This document shows positions 1 through 9,819 of a stretch of DNA of 64,000 nucleotides, piece after piece. The translations under genes and the position numbers were made by a program. Every line of letters starts with the position of its first letter. Within the stretch, counting starts at the first letter, position 1. The DNA is from Nocardia neocaledoniensis (lineage in GTDB: Bacteria > Actinomycetota > Actinomycetes > Mycobacteriales > Mycobacteriaceae), in assembly GCF_029868625.1 (NCBI RefSeq), contig NZ_JARWOJ010000077.1, positions 1 to 64,000 of the forward strand. Direction: 5' to 3'. Below the pieces are notes generated by a model. It was not told where the DNA came from and did no database searches. It saw only the letters and a program-made list of their open reading frames with translations.

Positions 1-150
1 CTATCACTGGCGCGCCGTGGGCCGCTATAACCCCGCGGTTGCCGGTCCACACGGGGGGTGTGGCCCGGGGGTGGTAAAACCCCGCCGCGCCACCCCGCTC
101 CTGGGGGTGGTACGGGAGGGGCGTGTTGGGGGTGGCGCCACCGCCGAGGA
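1..150. other. Probable error-rich sequence at the window edge
   Basis: On the minus strand this stretch encodes the tsaD C-terminus. It keeps length and frame: ER..AAG, T-x-N and IAA.GA can be aligned with the family's ER..AAG, TDN and IAALGA. Intervening residues are replaced by Pro, Gly and Arg, and the DNA is full of G and C runs. The same texture recurs at 18,901-19,066. Genuine divergence cannot be excluded. Confidence 0.55.
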
Positions 151-967
151 CGATCGTGTCGACGCCCTCGTCGGTCGCCGCGCGCACGGCCTTCATGGTG
201 AGCACGTCGGCGACCGCCTCCTGGAAGGACGCGGCGATATCCGGAATGGGCAGCTGGTCGGGGCCGATGCCCTGCCGCTGCGCGGCCTCCACGTAGCGGG
301 CGACCGCGGTCTTGAGGCCGGAGAAGGAGAAGTCGTAGCGGGCGTCGCGCGGGCCGGTCATGCCGCGGGGGAACGCGATCGCGTTCGGGTCGCCGTCGGC
401 GGCGGCCGCGTCCAGGAACGGGCCACCGGGATAGCCGAGGCCGAGCAGCCGGGCGACCTTGTCGAACGCCTCGCCCGCGGCGTCGTCGACGGTGCTGCCG
501 AGCTCGGCGATCGGCTGCCCGAGGTCGGTGACCCGCAGCAGGTGGGTGTGCCCGCCGGAGACCAGCAGCGCCACCGCGGGCGGCAGCGGTCCGTGTTCGA
601 GCGTGTCCACCGCGACGTGTCCGCCGAGGTGGTTGAGCGCGTAGAACGGCACATCCCAAGCCGCCGCGTACGCCTTGGCCGCGGCGACGCCGACCAGCAA
701 CGCACCGGCGAGGCCGGGTCCGATGGTGACGGCGAGCGCGTCCGGCTTGCTGATCCCGGCCGCCGCCAGCGCCCGGCGCATGGCGGGCACGATCGCCTCG
801 AGATGCGCGCGCGAGGCGATCTCGGGGACCACGCCACCGAAGCGGGCGTGCTGGTCGACGCTGGAGGCCACCTCGTCGGCGAGGAGTTCGAGCGTGCCGT
901 CCTCGTGCCGCCGAACGATGCCGACTCCGGTTTCGTCGCACGAGCTTTCGATGCCCATGACGATCAC
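1..967 (-). CDS. tsaD: tRNA N6-adenosine threonylcarbamoyltransferase TsaD (3' end outside window)
   Basis: Catalytic Kae1/Qri7-family subunit that transfers threonylcarbamoyl to A37 of ANN-decoding tRNAs, working with TsaB and TsaE encoded just upstream. The N-terminus reads [17 protein letters not shown], with the family metal-binding HLGGH, and SGGHTHL and [10 protein letters not shown] blocks follow. I chose the GTG at 967 because it gives the usual distance to GIESSCDET and overlaps the rimI stop in GTGA. About 322 codons are present and the gene is open to the window edge. The last 50 codons (positions 2-150) diverge strongly from family consensus while staying in frame, which I attribute to poor sequence quality. 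Confidence 0.95.
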   Translation of the reverse strand, partial: MIVMGIESSCDETGVGIVRRHEDGTLELLADEVASSVDQHARFGGVVPEIASRAHLEAIVPAMRRALAAAGISKPDALAVTIGPGLAGALLVGVAAAKAYAAAWDVPFYALNHLGGHVAVDTLEHGPLPPAVALLVSGGHTHLLRVTDLGQPIAELGSTVDDAAGEAFDKVARLLGLGYPGGPFLDAAAADGDPNAIAFPRGMTGPRDARYDFSFSGLKTAVARYVEAAQRQGIGPDQLPIPDIAASFQEAVADVLTMKAVRAATDEGVDTIVLGGGATPNTPLPYHPQERGGAAGFYHPRATPPVWTGNRGVIAAHGAPVI

Positions 968-1491
968 GACAGCACCTCGTCCTGCCTGTCGCGCGCGGCC
1001 CATTCGTCGGCCGCGGCGGTGAGTTCCGGGCGCCGCATGGTGTACGCGTCGGCGCCGCTGGGGTGGTAGTAGTTCTTGCGCAGCCCGATGATGTGGAAGC
1101 CGTGCTTGGCGTAGAGCGCGATGGCGGGCGCGTTGTCGGTGCGCACCTCCAGGAAGACCGGTCCGCCGCGTTCGGCCGCCGTGGCGAGCAGCGCCTCCAG
1201 CAGCAGCGTGCCGACACCGCCGCGATGGCACCGCGGGTCGACCCCGATGGTGTGCACCTCGGCCTCGGGGTGGGCGGCGTCACCGAGCAGCGCGATACCC
1301 GCGTAGCCGACCATCCGGCCGTCGGTGTCGCGGGCGGTGATGTAGCGGTTGTGCGCGCCGGCCAGCTCGGACCGGAACGACACCGCCTGCCACGGGTCGT
1401 CCTCGGGGAACAGCAGGTGTTCGAGTTCGACGCAGCGGTCGATGTCGAGCACCGTCATCGGGGCGATCCGGTATCCGGACACGGCGCTCAC
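964..1491 (-). CDS. rimI: Ribosomal-protein-alanine N-acetyltransferase RimI
   Basis: GNAT-family acetyltransferase, 175 residues, expected to acetylate the N-terminus of ribosomal protein S18 using acetyl-CoA. Visible GNAT features are the [20 protein letters not shown] acetyl-CoA pyrophosphate loop and the [20 protein letters not shown] segment typical of RimI. The GTG at 1491 overlaps the tsaB stop in GTGA, and the TGA at 964 overlaps the tsaD start in the same way, so tsaB, rimI and tsaD are probably translationally coupled. This order is conserved in mycobacteria (Rv3421c-Rv3419c). Confidence 0.93.
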   Translation of the reverse strand: MSAVSGYRIAPMTVLDIDRCVELEHLLFPEDDPWQAVSFRSELAGAHNRYITARDTDGRMVGYAGIALLGDAAHPEAEVHTIGVDPRCHRGGVGTLLLEALLATAAERGGPVFLEVRTDNAPAIALYAKHGFHIIGLRKNYYHPSGADAYTMRRPELTAAADEWAARDRQDEVLS

Positions 1492-2180
1492 GCTCCGGTC
1501 CGGTCGAGGGTGCGGAAGCTGTTCTCCACGGCGTCCGGCCTGCGCAGATACAGCGGGACCAGCGGCTCGGGCGCGGTACCGGCGAGCAGCGCGGTCGCCG
1601 CGACGGTCACCAGACCGGCCGGCGACGGCGTTTCGGCGGGCACGACCGGCAGGTCGAAGTAGTCCACGTGCGCAGCCGAACCGGCGATCGCCACGGCGTC
1701 CCCGAGCGGCACCTCGGCGGGCTTGCACACCTCCGGGCCCGCGACCCTGGCCCCGTGCAGGTAGCGGGCCCAGTAGACCTCGCGTCGGCGCGCGTCGGTG
1801 ACCACGAGCAGTTCGCCCGCGTCACGCTGTTCCCCGGCGGCCGCCGCGGCGATGGCGTCGAGACTGCAGACGCCGTGGACGGGCAGGCCGAGCGCGTCAC
1901 CGAAGGCGGCGGCGGTGGCCATGCCCACCCGGAGCCCGGTGAACGGGCCCGGCCCGATCCCGACGACCAGCGCGTCGAGTTCGTCGCGGCGCACCCCGGC
2001 TTCGGCGAGGCATTCCAGGATCTGCGGGGTGAGCACTTCGGCGTGGGCGCGGGCGTCGACCTTCACGCGGGCAGCGAGCGTCGCCACGGCGGGCCGGGTG
2101 TCCGCATCGGCGGCAGGTGACAGGTGCACCAATCCCGCTGTAACGGCGGGCGTCGCGGTGTCGACTGCTAGTACGAGCAT
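1488..2180 (-). CDS. tsaB: tRNA threonylcarbamoyladenosine biosynthesis protein TsaB
   Basis: Inactive TsaD-like partner (ASKHA fold, 230 residues) that scaffolds the TsaB-TsaD-TsaE complex in t6A synthesis. It starts MLVLAVDTATPAVTAGL and carries the diagnostic GIGPGPFTGLRVG loop. I chose the ATG at 2180 because it puts LAVDT at its normal N-terminal distance; the frame remains open further upstream but without family similarity. A 65-bp gap separates it from tsaE and its stop overlaps rimI by 4 bp. Confidence 0.94.
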   Translation of the reverse strand: MLVLAVDTATPAVTAGLVHLSPAADADTRPAVATLAARVKVDARAHAEVLTPQILECLAEAGVRRDELDALVVGIGPGPFTGLRVGMATAAAFGDALGLPVHGVCSLDAIAAAAAGEQRDAGELLVVTDARRREVYWARYLHGARVAGPEVCKPAEVPLGDAVAIAGSAAHVDYFDLPVVPAETPSPAGLVTVAATALLAGTAPEPLVPLYLRRPDAVENSFRTLDRTGA

Positions 2181-2245
2181 GATTGTCTCAACAATACCGG
2201 GTGGTATCCGCGCCCGGCGCGCCACTGTGCCACGGGCACGGCGGG

Positions 2246-2701
2246 TTATCCGATCCACTCCCAGATGGCCGTGCGCACATCGGATTCCGGCTCCCGGGCG
2301 AGTCGCACCCGCAGGTGCCGCTCCGCGAGGTGCTCCACGACACCCTTGCCCCATTCCACGACGACGACCGCGTGATGCAGGTCGGTGTCGAGGTCGAGGG
2401 CGTCGAGTTCGTCGAGGTCGCCGGCGAGCCGGTAGGCGTCGACGTGCACCAGCGGCACGCCGGGCGAGCCGTCGGGCCGCTGCCCGGCCTTATGCGCCCT
2501 GGCGATGATGAACGTCGGCGAGCTGACCCGCCCCTCGACGCCGAGACCGGCGGCGATCCCCCTGGTCAGCGCGGTCTTCCCGGCGCCCAGCGGGCCGTCG
2601 AGCACCACCAGGTCGCCCGCGCGCAGGTTCCGGGCCAGTTCGCGGCCGAAGGCCTCGGTGTCCTCGACCGTGGTCAGGACGCGTTGCTGCGGCTCAGCCA
2701 C
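2246..2701 (-). CDS. tsaE: tRNA threonylcarbamoyladenosine biosynthesis ATPase TsaE
   Basis: P-loop ATPase (151 residues) that drives turnover of the TsaBD complex. The Walker A is DGPLGAGKTALTRG, followed by SSPTFIIARAHK and HVDAYRL, all standard in TsaE. The GTG at 2701 gives the start [19 protein letters not shown] and overlaps the preceding hydrolase gene by 8 bp. Its position immediately upstream of tsaB completes a tsaE-tsaB-rimI-tsaD run on one strand. Confidence 0.94.
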   Translation of the reverse strand: MAEPQQRVLTTVEDTEAFGRELARNLRAGDLVVLDGPLGAGKTALTRGIAAGLGVEGRVSSPTFIIARAHKAGQRPDGSPGVPLVHVDAYRLAGDLDELDALDLDTDLHHAVVVVEWGKGVVEHLAERHLRVRLAREPESDVRTAIWEWIG

Positions 2702-3773
2702 CGACGACCTCCTCCGTGGCGCGCGGGTCACCGAAACCGGCGCGGGCGAGCAACCGGTCGACCGCGTCGACGGTGCGTTCCGGGTACTGCAGGTGCGGCA
2801 TGTGCGCGGCCTCCGACATCCGCACCAGTTCGCTGCCGGGCAGCGCGGCGGCCAGCGCACGCGAGTTCCGGAACGGGATCACCATGTCGTGGGTGCCGCC
2901 GAGGATCAGCACCGGCAGTTCGGCGAGCACCGCGAGCGCGGCCGACTCGTCGTGCAGCTCAATCGCTTTCAGGAACTTCTCGATGGTCGCGACGGGGGTG
3001 CGGTCGATCATCATGGTGGTGAACCGCGACAGCGTCGGGCTCACCGGACCGTGGAACGAGCTGACGTGCAGGAACGGCGCCACGACCTGCTTGCCCGCGC
3101 TGCGGCTCACCTGGACGACGGCGGGCGCGGTGCGCACGGCCAGCCGGAAGCCGTCGATCGCGGGGTTGCGCAGCAGCTGCGGGAGCCCGGCCGAGGTCAC
3201 CTCGGCCGCCGCCGTGCAGAACAGCCCGACGCCGACCACGCGGGCGGCGAACAGTTCCGGGAACTGCGCGGCGGCGGCCAGCACGGCCATCCCGCCGAGC
3301 GAGTGCCCGATCAGCACCACCGGCCCGCTCGGCGCGCATTCGCGCAGCACGGCGGCGACGTCGTGGCCGAGCTGCTGCACCGTGCAGCTGTCGGTGGTCG
3401 GGGCACCGGAGCGGCCGTGCCCACGCTGGTCGAAGCAGACCATCCGGAGGCGGTCGCCGTACCGTGCGGCGAGGTCGCGGCGCTGGAAGTGGAACGACTC
3501 CATGCTGTTGCAGAAACCGTGCACGAACACGATCGTCAGCTCGGCCGCGTCGGTGCCGTACGTGCGGGTGGCCAGCGACACACCGTCGTCGGCGAACACC
3601 ACACCCGGCTGGTCGTCGTCGATCAGCGCGAAGTTCTCGTCGCGGTACTCGTCACGTTCGGCGGGCCACAGCACGCGCGCGCCGATCCGGCGCAGCGTGT
3701 GGGTGACGGCCAGCGCGCCGAGCACGCCCGCGGTGGCCAGGCCGCCGCGCCGGAGCACCTTCGCGCGCCTCAT
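2694..3773 (-). CDS. Alpha/beta hydrolase with N-terminal hydrophobic segment
   Basis: A 359-residue alpha/beta-hydrolase-fold protein of unknown substrate. The oxyanion region is VFVHGF, the nucleophile elbow is GHSLGG, an acid residue lies in [11 protein letters not shown] and the histidine in [13 protein letters not shown], so the triad looks intact. The N-terminus ([27 protein letters not shown], in part) is a basic stretch followed by a hydrophobic helix, suggesting membrane association. Its ATG overlaps the alr stop in ATGA and its end overlaps tsaE by 8 bp, placing it in the alr-tsaE operon. Esterase or lipase activity is only a family-level guess. Confidence 0.88.
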   Translation of the reverse strand: MRRAKVLRRGGLATAGVLGALAVTHTLRRIGARVLWPAERDEYRDENFALIDDDQPGVVFADDGVSLATRTYGTDAAELTIVFVHGFCNSMESFHFQRRDLAARYGDRLRMVCFDQRGHGRSGAPTTDSCTVQQLGHDVAAVLRECAPSGPVVLIGHSLGGMAVLAAAAQFPELFAARVVGVGLFCTAAAEVTSAGLPQLLRNPAIDGFRLAVRTAPAVVQVSRSAGKQVVAPFLHVSSFHGPVSPTLSRFTTMMIDRTPVATIEKFLKAIELHDESAALAVLAELPVLILGGTHDMVIPFRNSRALAAALPGSELVRMSEAAHMPHLQYPERTVDAVDRLLARAGFGDPRATEEVVGG

Positions 3774-4897
3774 CGGCCGGTCCCCACATAGCGGCGGACC
3801 GCGCGGCCCCGGGGCGAGCACACGATCTCGTAGTCGATGGTGTCGAGCAGCCGGGCCCAGTCGAGCGCGCGCGGGTGCCCGGCGCCGCCGCCGAACAGCA
3901 CCGCCTTGTCGCCCGGGCGCACGCCGCCGACGTTGTCGCCGAGGTCGACCATGAACTGGTCCATACACACCCGACCGACGTTACGGTGCCTGGTGCCGCC
4001 CAGCCACACCTCGAAACGTCCACTGAGCGAACGGAAGACGCCGTCGGCATATCCGGCGGGGACCAGCGCCACGGTGGTGTCGCGCGGCGCGATCCAGCGG
4101 TGCCCGTACGACACGCCCTGCCCGGCGGCCACCGACTTCACCAGGGTGACCTCGGCCTGCAGCGTCATCGCGGGCCGCAGCCCGAACTCGCCGAGCTCGG
4201 GGATCGGGGACAGTCCGTAGACGGCGATGCCGGGCCGCACCAGGTCGAAGTGCAGATCGGGCCGGGTCAGCGTGGCGGCGGAGTTGGCCAGGTGGACCTG
4301 CTCGGGCTCCAGGCCGTACTCCTTGGCCTGCGCGATCGTCTCCACGAAGCGCTCCCGTTGCCGGTCGAGCATGGGGTGTTCCGGCTCGTCGGCGTGCGCG
4401 AGATGGGAGAAGATCGCCCGGAAGCGCACGGCCTGCTCGTCGACCAGCGCGCGCAGGGCCCGCAGGACCTGCGGATACTCCTCGACCGCGACCCCGTTGC
4501 GGTTCAGGCCGGTGTCGACCTTGAGCGAGACGGTCGCGGTGCGGCCGCTCAGCCGGGCGCCCCGCTCGACCGCGCGCAGCTGTGTGAGCGAGGACACCCC
4601 GATCTCGATGTCGGCGGCGATCGCGGCGGCGTAGTCGGCGTCGACGGTGTTGAGCCAGCACAGGATCGGCGCGGTGATTCCGGCGGCGCGCAGGGCCAGC
4701 GCCTCGGCGACGGTGGTCACCCCGAGCTCGGCGGCCCCCGCCCCCAGCGCTGCCCGGGCCACCTCGACCGCACCGTGGTTGTAGCCGTCCGCCTTGACCA
4801 CCGCCATCACCCCGGCGCCCTGCGCGAACTCCCGCAGCACGCGCACGTTGTGGGCAATGGCATCCAGGTCGATGACGGTTTCCACTTGCGCGTTCAC
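3770..4897 (-). CDS. alr: Alanine racemase
   Basis: PLP-dependent racemase (375 residues) supplying D-alanine for peptidoglycan. The PLP lysine is in [11 protein letters not shown] near residue 35 and the opposing catalytic tyrosine in [19 protein letters not shown] and [13 protein letters not shown] are also family blocks. I chose the GTG at 4897 ([14 protein letters not shown]); the longer reading is not family-like. It is the first of a coupled run into the alpha/beta hydrolase and tsaE. Confidence 0.95.
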   Translation of the reverse strand: MNAQVETVIDLDAIAHNVRVLREFAQGAGVMAVVKADGYNHGAVEVARAALGAGAAELGVTTVAEALALRAAGITAPILCWLNTVDADYAAAIAADIEIGVSSLTQLRAVERGARLSGRTATVSLKVDTGLNRNGVAVEEYPQVLRALRALVDEQAVRFRAIFSHLAHADEPEHPMLDRQRERFVETIAQAKEYGLEPEQVHLANSAATLTRPDLHFDLVRPGIAVYGLSPIPELGEFGLRPAMTLQAEVTLVKSVAAGQGVSYGHRWIAPRDTTVALVPAGYADGVFRSLSGRFEVWLGGTRHRNVGRVCMDQFMVDLGDNVGGVRPGDKAVLFGGGAGHPRALDWARLLDTIDYEIVCSPRGRAVRRYVGTGR

Positions 4898-4994
4898 GGC
4901 ATAGATCCTGCCAGGACCCGCGCCCTTCGTGGCAGCTGGGTCGCCACGGCCCGACCGCTGCCGCGCGATCCTCGCCCGCCCACAGTGCGGCCGG

Positions 4995-6434
4995 TCACGC
5001 CTCGGCGAGTTCGCGCAGTACGCGGATGGCGGGCCTGATGTGGTCCAGCAAAGGCGACGCCGAGATCGGGGCGGCGGCGGGTTCACCGTCGTAGGCGGCG
5101 AGGTTCGCGGCGAGGGCGTGCACCCGGGCGGCCGCCGCTGCCGACCAGACCGGTGGGTGCCCCGCCGCCAGCAGGGCGCCCAGGATCCCGGACAGCACGT
5201 CCCCCGAGCCGGCGGTGGCGGCCCATGATCCGCGCGCGTCGTTGACCAGTGTCGGTTCGCCCGGCCCGGCGACGATCGTCGCGCGCCCCTTGAGCAGCAC
5301 AGCCACCTGCCACTCGGCGGCGAGCGCGCGGACGGCCGCCACCCGATCCGGTCCCGGGTCGGCGCCGGTGAGCCGCGCGAACTCCCCGGCGTGCGGGGTC
5401 AGCACCGTCGGGGCCGTGCGGCCACGGACCAGCGCCGGTTCGGCCGCGAGCAGCGTGAGCCCGTCCGCGTCGACCACCACCGGCAGCTCGGTGCCGAGTA
5501 CCTCAGCGAGCCGGTCGCGGGCCGCCGAGTCGGTCCCCGCGCCCGGCCCGAACACCCACGCCTGCACCCGCCCGGCGTCCGAAAAGGTCTGGCTGGCAAT
5601 CACTTCGGGCAGCTTCGCGAGCACCTCGGCGTCATCCCCGACGTACCGCACCAGGCCCGAAGTCGCGGCCACCGCCGCGCCGGTGCTCAGCACGCCCGCT
5701 CCGGGATACTTCGCGCTGCCCGCGCACAGTCCGACCACGCCCTGGGAGTACTTGTCGTCCGAGGCGCGCGGAACCGGCCACTCCGCGCCGATCGCCGCGG
5801 GCTCGAGCTGGGCCAGCTCCGGTTCCGGCAGCTGTAAACCGATCGGCACCAACACGATTCGCCCACACTGCGGCGTCGCCAGCGCGTGTACCGGCTTGTA
5901 GGCACCGAACGCCACCGTCACCTCGGCACACACCGCCGGCCCGTCCACCGCACCGGTATCCGGATCGACGCCGCTGGGCAGATCGGCCGCGATGATCGGA
6001 ACATCCAGTGCCGCAACATGCTCCGCGGCGTCGGGCCGAAGCGGGCCGCGACCGGAGATCCCCACGATCCCGTCGATCACCAGATCCACCGCGCCCAGCC
6101 GCTCGACAACCCGGCCACCGCACTTGCGCAGCGCCGCCAGCCCTTCCCGGTGCGCGCGTTCGGGATTCAGCAGCACCGCCGTCACCGCCACCCCGCGCCG
6201 CGCCAGCATCGACCCCGCCCACAGCGCGTCGCCGCCGTTGTCGCCGGAGCCGACCAGCAGGCCCACCGCTCGGCCGACCACACCACCGGTGGCGGAACGC
6301 AATTCGTCGGCGACCACCGTGGCCAGCCCGTACGCGGCCCGCCGCATGGGCAGTCCCGCGGGCACGCGGGTGAACAGTTCCGCCTCGGCCGCCCGTACCT
6401 CGTCGGCGGTGTAGTAGCCGCGCCGATCCGCCAT
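4995..6434 (-). CDS. nnr: Bifunctional NAD(P)H-hydrate epimerase / ADP-dependent dehydratase
   Basis: Repairs hydrated NAD(P)H. The 479-residue protein joins an N-terminal YjeF epimerase domain ([11 protein letters not shown] and [13 protein letters not shown]) to a C-terminal ribokinase-like dehydratase domain ([23 protein letters not shown] and [15 protein letters not shown]). The ATG at 6434 gives [17 protein letters not shown], the usual YjeF start, and an upstream in-frame ATG gives only non-conserved residues. It lies upstream of alr on the same strand with a 97-bp gap, as in mycobacteria. Confidence 0.94.
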   Translation of the reverse strand: MADRRGYYTADEVRAAEAELFTRVPAGLPMRRAAYGLATVVADELRSATGGVVGRAVGLLVGSGDNGGDALWAGSMLARRGVAVTAVLLNPERAHREGLAALRKCGGRVVERLGAVDLVIDGIVGISGRGPLRPDAAEHVAALDVPIIAADLPSGVDPDTGAVDGPAVCAEVTVAFGAYKPVHALATPQCGRIVLVPIGLQLPEPELAQLEPAAIGAEWPVPRASDDKYSQGVVGLCAGSAKYPGAGVLSTGAAVAATSGLVRYVGDDAEVLAKLPEVIASQTFSDAGRVQAWVFGPGAGTDSAARDRLAEVLGTELPVVVDADGLTLLAAEPALVRGRTAPTVLTPHAGEFARLTGADPGPDRVAAVRALAAEWQVAVLLKGRATIVAGPGEPTLVNDARGSWAATAGSGDVLSGILGALLAAGHPPVWSAAAAARVHALAANLAAYDGEPAAAPISASPLLDHIRPAIRVLRELAEA

Positions 6435-6504
6435 CGTCGCCTCCCGGGTCACCGGCGCGGGCCACGACCGGCCCGCGATCGTTGGCAGACTACGCTCCAC
6501 AACC

Positions 6505-6930
6505 ATGTCGATGGTTCGTCACCGCGCCGCATCCGCCCGGGTTCTCACCGGATTCGTCGTGGCCGCCACCCTGTTCGCCGCCGGTTGCTCCGGCGACGCG
6601 GACGACGCCGCGTCCACCACCACCCGCAAGCCGCGCCCGGTCAGCACCACGACCACGCAGACCGAGCAGAAACCGACCAACCTCACGGTCGAGGTGTCGG
6701 GGATGAAGTACTCCCCCGCCGACGCCACCATCAAGGTCGGCCAGACGGTCACCTGGAAGTTCTCCGACAAGGCCCCGCACAACGTGCAGGGCATCGGCGA
6801 CAAGGCGATGGGCATCAACAGCCCCATCATCGACAAGGGCGAATGGTCCTACACCTTCACCCAGCCCGGCACCTACCGCTACCTGTGCAGCCTGCACCCC
6901 GACATGCGCGGCACCGTCACCGTCGAGTGA
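6505..6930 (+). CDS. Cupredoxin-domain lipoprotein (blue-copper type)
   Basis: A 141-residue exported lipoprotein with a small copper-binding domain. A hydrophobic signal ends in the lipobox LFAAGC; a Thr-rich linker follows, then a plastocyanin/azurin-like domain. Type 1 copper ligands are visible as His in KAPHNVQG and Cys, His and Met in YLCSLHPDM. It probably acts as an electron carrier or copper-binding protein outside the membrane. It is divergent from nnr (70-bp shared upstream region) and converges on glmS with one base between the two stop codons. Confidence 0.9.
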   Translation: MSMVRHRAASARVLTGFVVAATLFAAGCSGDADDAASTTTRKPRPVSTTTTQTEQKPTNLTVEVSGMKYSPADATIKVGQTVTWKFSDKAPHNVQGIGDKAMGINSPIIDKGEWSYTFTQPGTYRYLCSLHPDMRGTVTVE

Positions 6931-6931
6931 G

Positions 6932-8812
6932 CTACTCGACGGTGACCGACTTGGCCAGGTTGCGCGGCTTGTCGACGTCGTAGCCGCGGGCCTGCGCCAC
7001 CTCGGCGGCGAAGATCTGCAGCGGCACCGTCGACAGCAGCGGCTGGTAGAGGGTCGGCGCCGCGGGGATCTCGATGAGGTCGTCGGCGAACGGGCGCACC
7101 GTCTCGTCGCCCTCCTCGGCGATCACGATGGTCCGTGCCCCGCGCGCCTGGATCTCGCGGATATTGCTGAGCAGCTTCGAGTGCAGCACCGGCCTGCCCT
7201 TCGGCGACGGCATCACCACGATCACCGGCAGGCCCTCTTCGATCAGCGCGATCGGGCCGTGCTTGAGTTCACCGGCGGCGAAGCCCTCGGCGTGCATGTA
7301 GGCCAGTTCCTTGAGCTTGAGCGCGCCCTCGAGCGCCACCGGATAGCCGACGTGGCGGCCGAGGAACAGCACGGTCGGCACGTGAGCCAGCTCGCGCGCG
7401 ATGGCCCGCACCTGCGACCCGGTCTCGAGCACCCGCCCGATCAGCTTCGGCATGGCCTCGAGCTCGGCGAACTCGCGGGCGACCTCGTCCGGGTACTTCA
7501 CGCCGCGCGCCTGCGCCAACGCCAAGCCCACCAGGAAGTTCGCCGCCACCTGCGCGAGGAAGGCCTTGGTCGAGGCGACACCGATCTCCGGGCCGGTCCT
7601 GGTGTAGATCACCGCGTCGGACTCGCGCGGGATCTGCGCCCCGTTGGTGTTGCAGATCGCGAGCACGCGCGCCTTCTGCTCCTTGGCGTGGCGCACTGCT
7701 TCGAGCGTGTCGGCGGTCTCGCCGGACTGTGAGATGGCCACGACCAGCGTCGAGCGGTCCAGCACCGGGTCGCGGTAGCGGAACTCGCTGGCGAGCTCGA
7801 CCTCCACCGGCACTCTGGTCCAGTGCTCGATCGCGTACTTCGCGAGCAGGCCCGCGTGGTAGGAACTGCCGCAGGCCACCACGAAGACCTTGTCGAACTC
7901 GCGCAGTTCCTGATCGGCGAGGCGCTGCTCGTCGAGCACGATCCGGCCGCCGTTCTCGTCGACGACGAAATGCCCGATCAGCGTGTCGGCGACCGCGGAC
8001 GGCTGCTCCTCGATCTCCTTGAGCATGAAGTAGTCGTGGCCGCCCTTCTCGGCGGCGGCGAGGTCCCAGTCGATGGTGAACGGCCGGGTGACCACGCCCT
8101 CGGTGTTCCCGGCGAAATCGGTGACGGTGTACCCGTCGGCGGTGATCACCACGGCCTGGTTCTGCCCGAGCTCGACCGCCTCACGGGTGTGCTCGATGAA
8201 CGCGGTGACATCGGAGGCGATGAACATCTCGCCCTGCCCGACCCCGACGACCAGCGGCGTAGACTGCCGCGCCGCGACGATCGTGCCCGGATGATCGGCG
8301 TGGGTGAAGACCAGCGTGAACGCGCCCTCCAGCCGCTGCAGCACGGCCAGCGCGCTCGCCGTGAAGTCGCCCGCGGTGGGCCCTTCCGCGTAGGCGCGCG
8401 CGACCAGATGCACCGCGACCTCGGTGTCGGTGTCGCTGAGCAGCTCGACCCCGGCGTCCTCGAGCTCGCGGCGCAGCGGCGCGAAGTTCTCGATGATGCC
8501 GTTGTGGACGACGGCCAGCTTGCCGCTCGCGTCCCGGTGCGGGTGCGCGTTGCGGTCGGTCGGCGCGCCGTGCGTGGCCCACCTGGTGTGGCCCATGCCG
8601 CTGGTGCCCGCGAACCGGTCGGTGCCCGCCGCGTCCAGCTCCGCTTCCAGATTGGCGAGCTTGCCCGCCTTGCGCTCGATCGCGATCGACCCGTTCCCGT
8701 CGAGGATCGCGACCCCCGCCGAGTCGTATCCGCGATATTCCATGCGTCGCAACGCGTCGACGACAACGCCGAGCGCGTCCCGGTACCCGACGTAGCCCAC
8801 GATTCCGCACAT
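6932..8812 (-). CDS. glmS: Glutamine--fructose-6-phosphate aminotransferase GlmS
   Basis: Makes glucosamine-6-phosphate, the first step to UDP-GlcNAc. The 626-residue protein starts MCGIVGYVGYRDA, with Cys after Met as the N-terminal glutaminase nucleophile. Two SIS isomerase domains follow (CGSSYHAGL, ISQSGETADTLEA, GPEIGVASTKAF and FLGRHVGYPVALEGALKLKE), and the end DKPRNLAKSVTVE is canonical. The frame stays open far upstream but only this ATG matches the family. The same pathway continues at glmM (25,682-27,019). Confidence 0.97.
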   Translation of the reverse strand: MCGIVGYVGYRDALGVVVDALRRMEYRGYDSAGVAILDGNGSIAIERKAGKLANLEAELDAAGTDRFAGTSGMGHTRWATHGAPTDRNAHPHRDASGKLAVVHNGIIENFAPLRRELEDAGVELLSDTDTEVAVHLVARAYAEGPTAGDFTASALAVLQRLEGAFTLVFTHADHPGTIVAARQSTPLVVGVGQGEMFIASDVTAFIEHTREAVELGQNQAVVITADGYTVTDFAGNTEGVVTRPFTIDWDLAAAEKGGHDYFMLKEIEEQPSAVADTLIGHFVVDENGGRIVLDEQRLADQELREFDKVFVVACGSSYHAGLLAKYAIEHWTRVPVEVELASEFRYRDPVLDRSTLVVAISQSGETADTLEAVRHAKEQKARVLAICNTNGAQIPRESDAVIYTRTGPEIGVASTKAFLAQVAANFLVGLALAQARGVKYPDEVAREFAELEAMPKLIGRVLETGSQVRAIARELAHVPTVLFLGRHVGYPVALEGALKLKELAYMHAEGFAAGELKHGPIALIEEGLPVIVVMPSPKGRPVLHSKLLSNIREIQARGARTIVIAEEGDETVRPFADDLIEIPAAPTLYQPLLSTVPLQIFAAEVAQARGYDVDKPRNLAKSVTVE

Positions 8813-8860
8813 GGTGGTCCAGCCTAGCGATATGGGCTGGATCTCGCCGGGGCGGTGTAG

Positions 8861-9754
8861 GTGTCCGCGACGAACCGATCCGATACCCTTCTCTCCGTGT
8901 CGGTGTCGGTGAAGTCGCTCCTCAGCACCCTGTCCGTGCGCGGTCCCCACCGGGTGCTGCGCGGAAATCTGGGGATCGCTGGCCAGCCGGGCGTGGTGTA
9001 CACGCCCGAATCCGGGTCGAATCTGCCCGCCGTCGCGTTCGCGCACGGCTGGCTGACCAGCTCCGAGAACTACAAGAGCCTGCTCGAACACGTCGCGTCC
9101 TGGGGTTTCGTCGTCGCCGCGCCCGACACCGAACGCGGCCCGATCCCGTCGCACCTCGACCTCGCCAGTGATCTGCTCACCACGCTCGACATCGTCAGCA
9201 AGGTGCGCCTCGGCGACGGCACCATCAGCGTGCACCCCGACCGCCTCGCCCTCGCCGGGCACGGCATGGGCGCCGGCGCCGCCGTCATCGCGGCCGCTCA
9301 ACGCCGCGTCGCCGCGGTCACCGCGCTGTTCCCCGCCCCCACCTCCCCCGCCGCGGAGAACATCGCCGCCGACCTCGACACGCCCGGCCTGATCCTGGCG
9401 GGCGAGCTCGACCTCGACTCTTCCAACTCCAACGCCCGCGCCCTCGCCACCGCCTGGTCCGGCCCCTCGCTCCTGCGCACCGTCGACGGCGCCACCCACA
9501 CCGGCATCATCGAGGGCCGCCGCCTCTTCGCCGCCCTCGGCGCGGGCCGCTACGAACACAAGACGGAAAAGACCACCCGGGCCCTCCTCACCGGCTACCT
9601 CCTGCACACCCTCGCCGCCGACAAGACCTACGCCCCCTTCACCGACCCCGAAGCGGTCATCCCCCACACCACCCTGGTCGACCCGACGGCCCCGGTGGAA
9701 GAAGCGGCCCCGAAGCTCTCCCTCGGCACGGTCGCCAAGCTCATCCGGGGATAG
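8861..9754 (+). CDS. Alpha/beta-hydrolase-fold protein lacking the nucleophile serine
   Basis: Resembles dienelactone-hydrolase or PET-hydrolase-type alpha/beta hydrolases (297 residues from the GTG at 8861). VAFAHGWLTSSENY forms the oxyanion region, and LILAGELDLDS and GATHTGI supply the expected Asp and His. The nucleophile elbow reads LAGHGMGAG, so the usual GHSMG serine (residue 135 from this start) is glycine (codon GGC at about 9265). It may be a non-catalytic or altered enzyme. A GTG at 8897 is an equally plausible start. It is divergent from glmS with a 48-bp gap. Confidence 0.85.
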   Translation: MSATNRSDTLLSVSVSVKSLLSTLSVRGPHRVLRGNLGIAGQPGVVYTPESGSNLPAVAFAHGWLTSSENYKSLLEHVASWGFVVAAPDTERGPIPSHLDLASDLLTTLDIVSKVRLGDGTISVHPDRLALAGHGMGAGAAVIAAAQRRVAAVTALFPAPTSPAAENIAADLDTPGLILAGELDLDSSNSNARALATAWSGPSLLRTVDGATHTGIIEGRRLFAALGAGRYEHKTEKTTRALLTGYLLHTLAADKTYAPFTDPEAVIPHTTLVDPTAPVEEAAPKLSLGTVAKLIRG

Positions 9755-9819
9755 CTGGGCATTTCACCGCGGTCATGCGCGAGTAGGCCTAGTGTGGAAG
9801 GGCCACACCTCAGCGGGCA

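Noticed and set aside
8813-8860. glmS-type ribozyme or riboswitch upstream of glmS
   Set aside because: The gap is only 48 bp, much too short, and that element is not known from this group.
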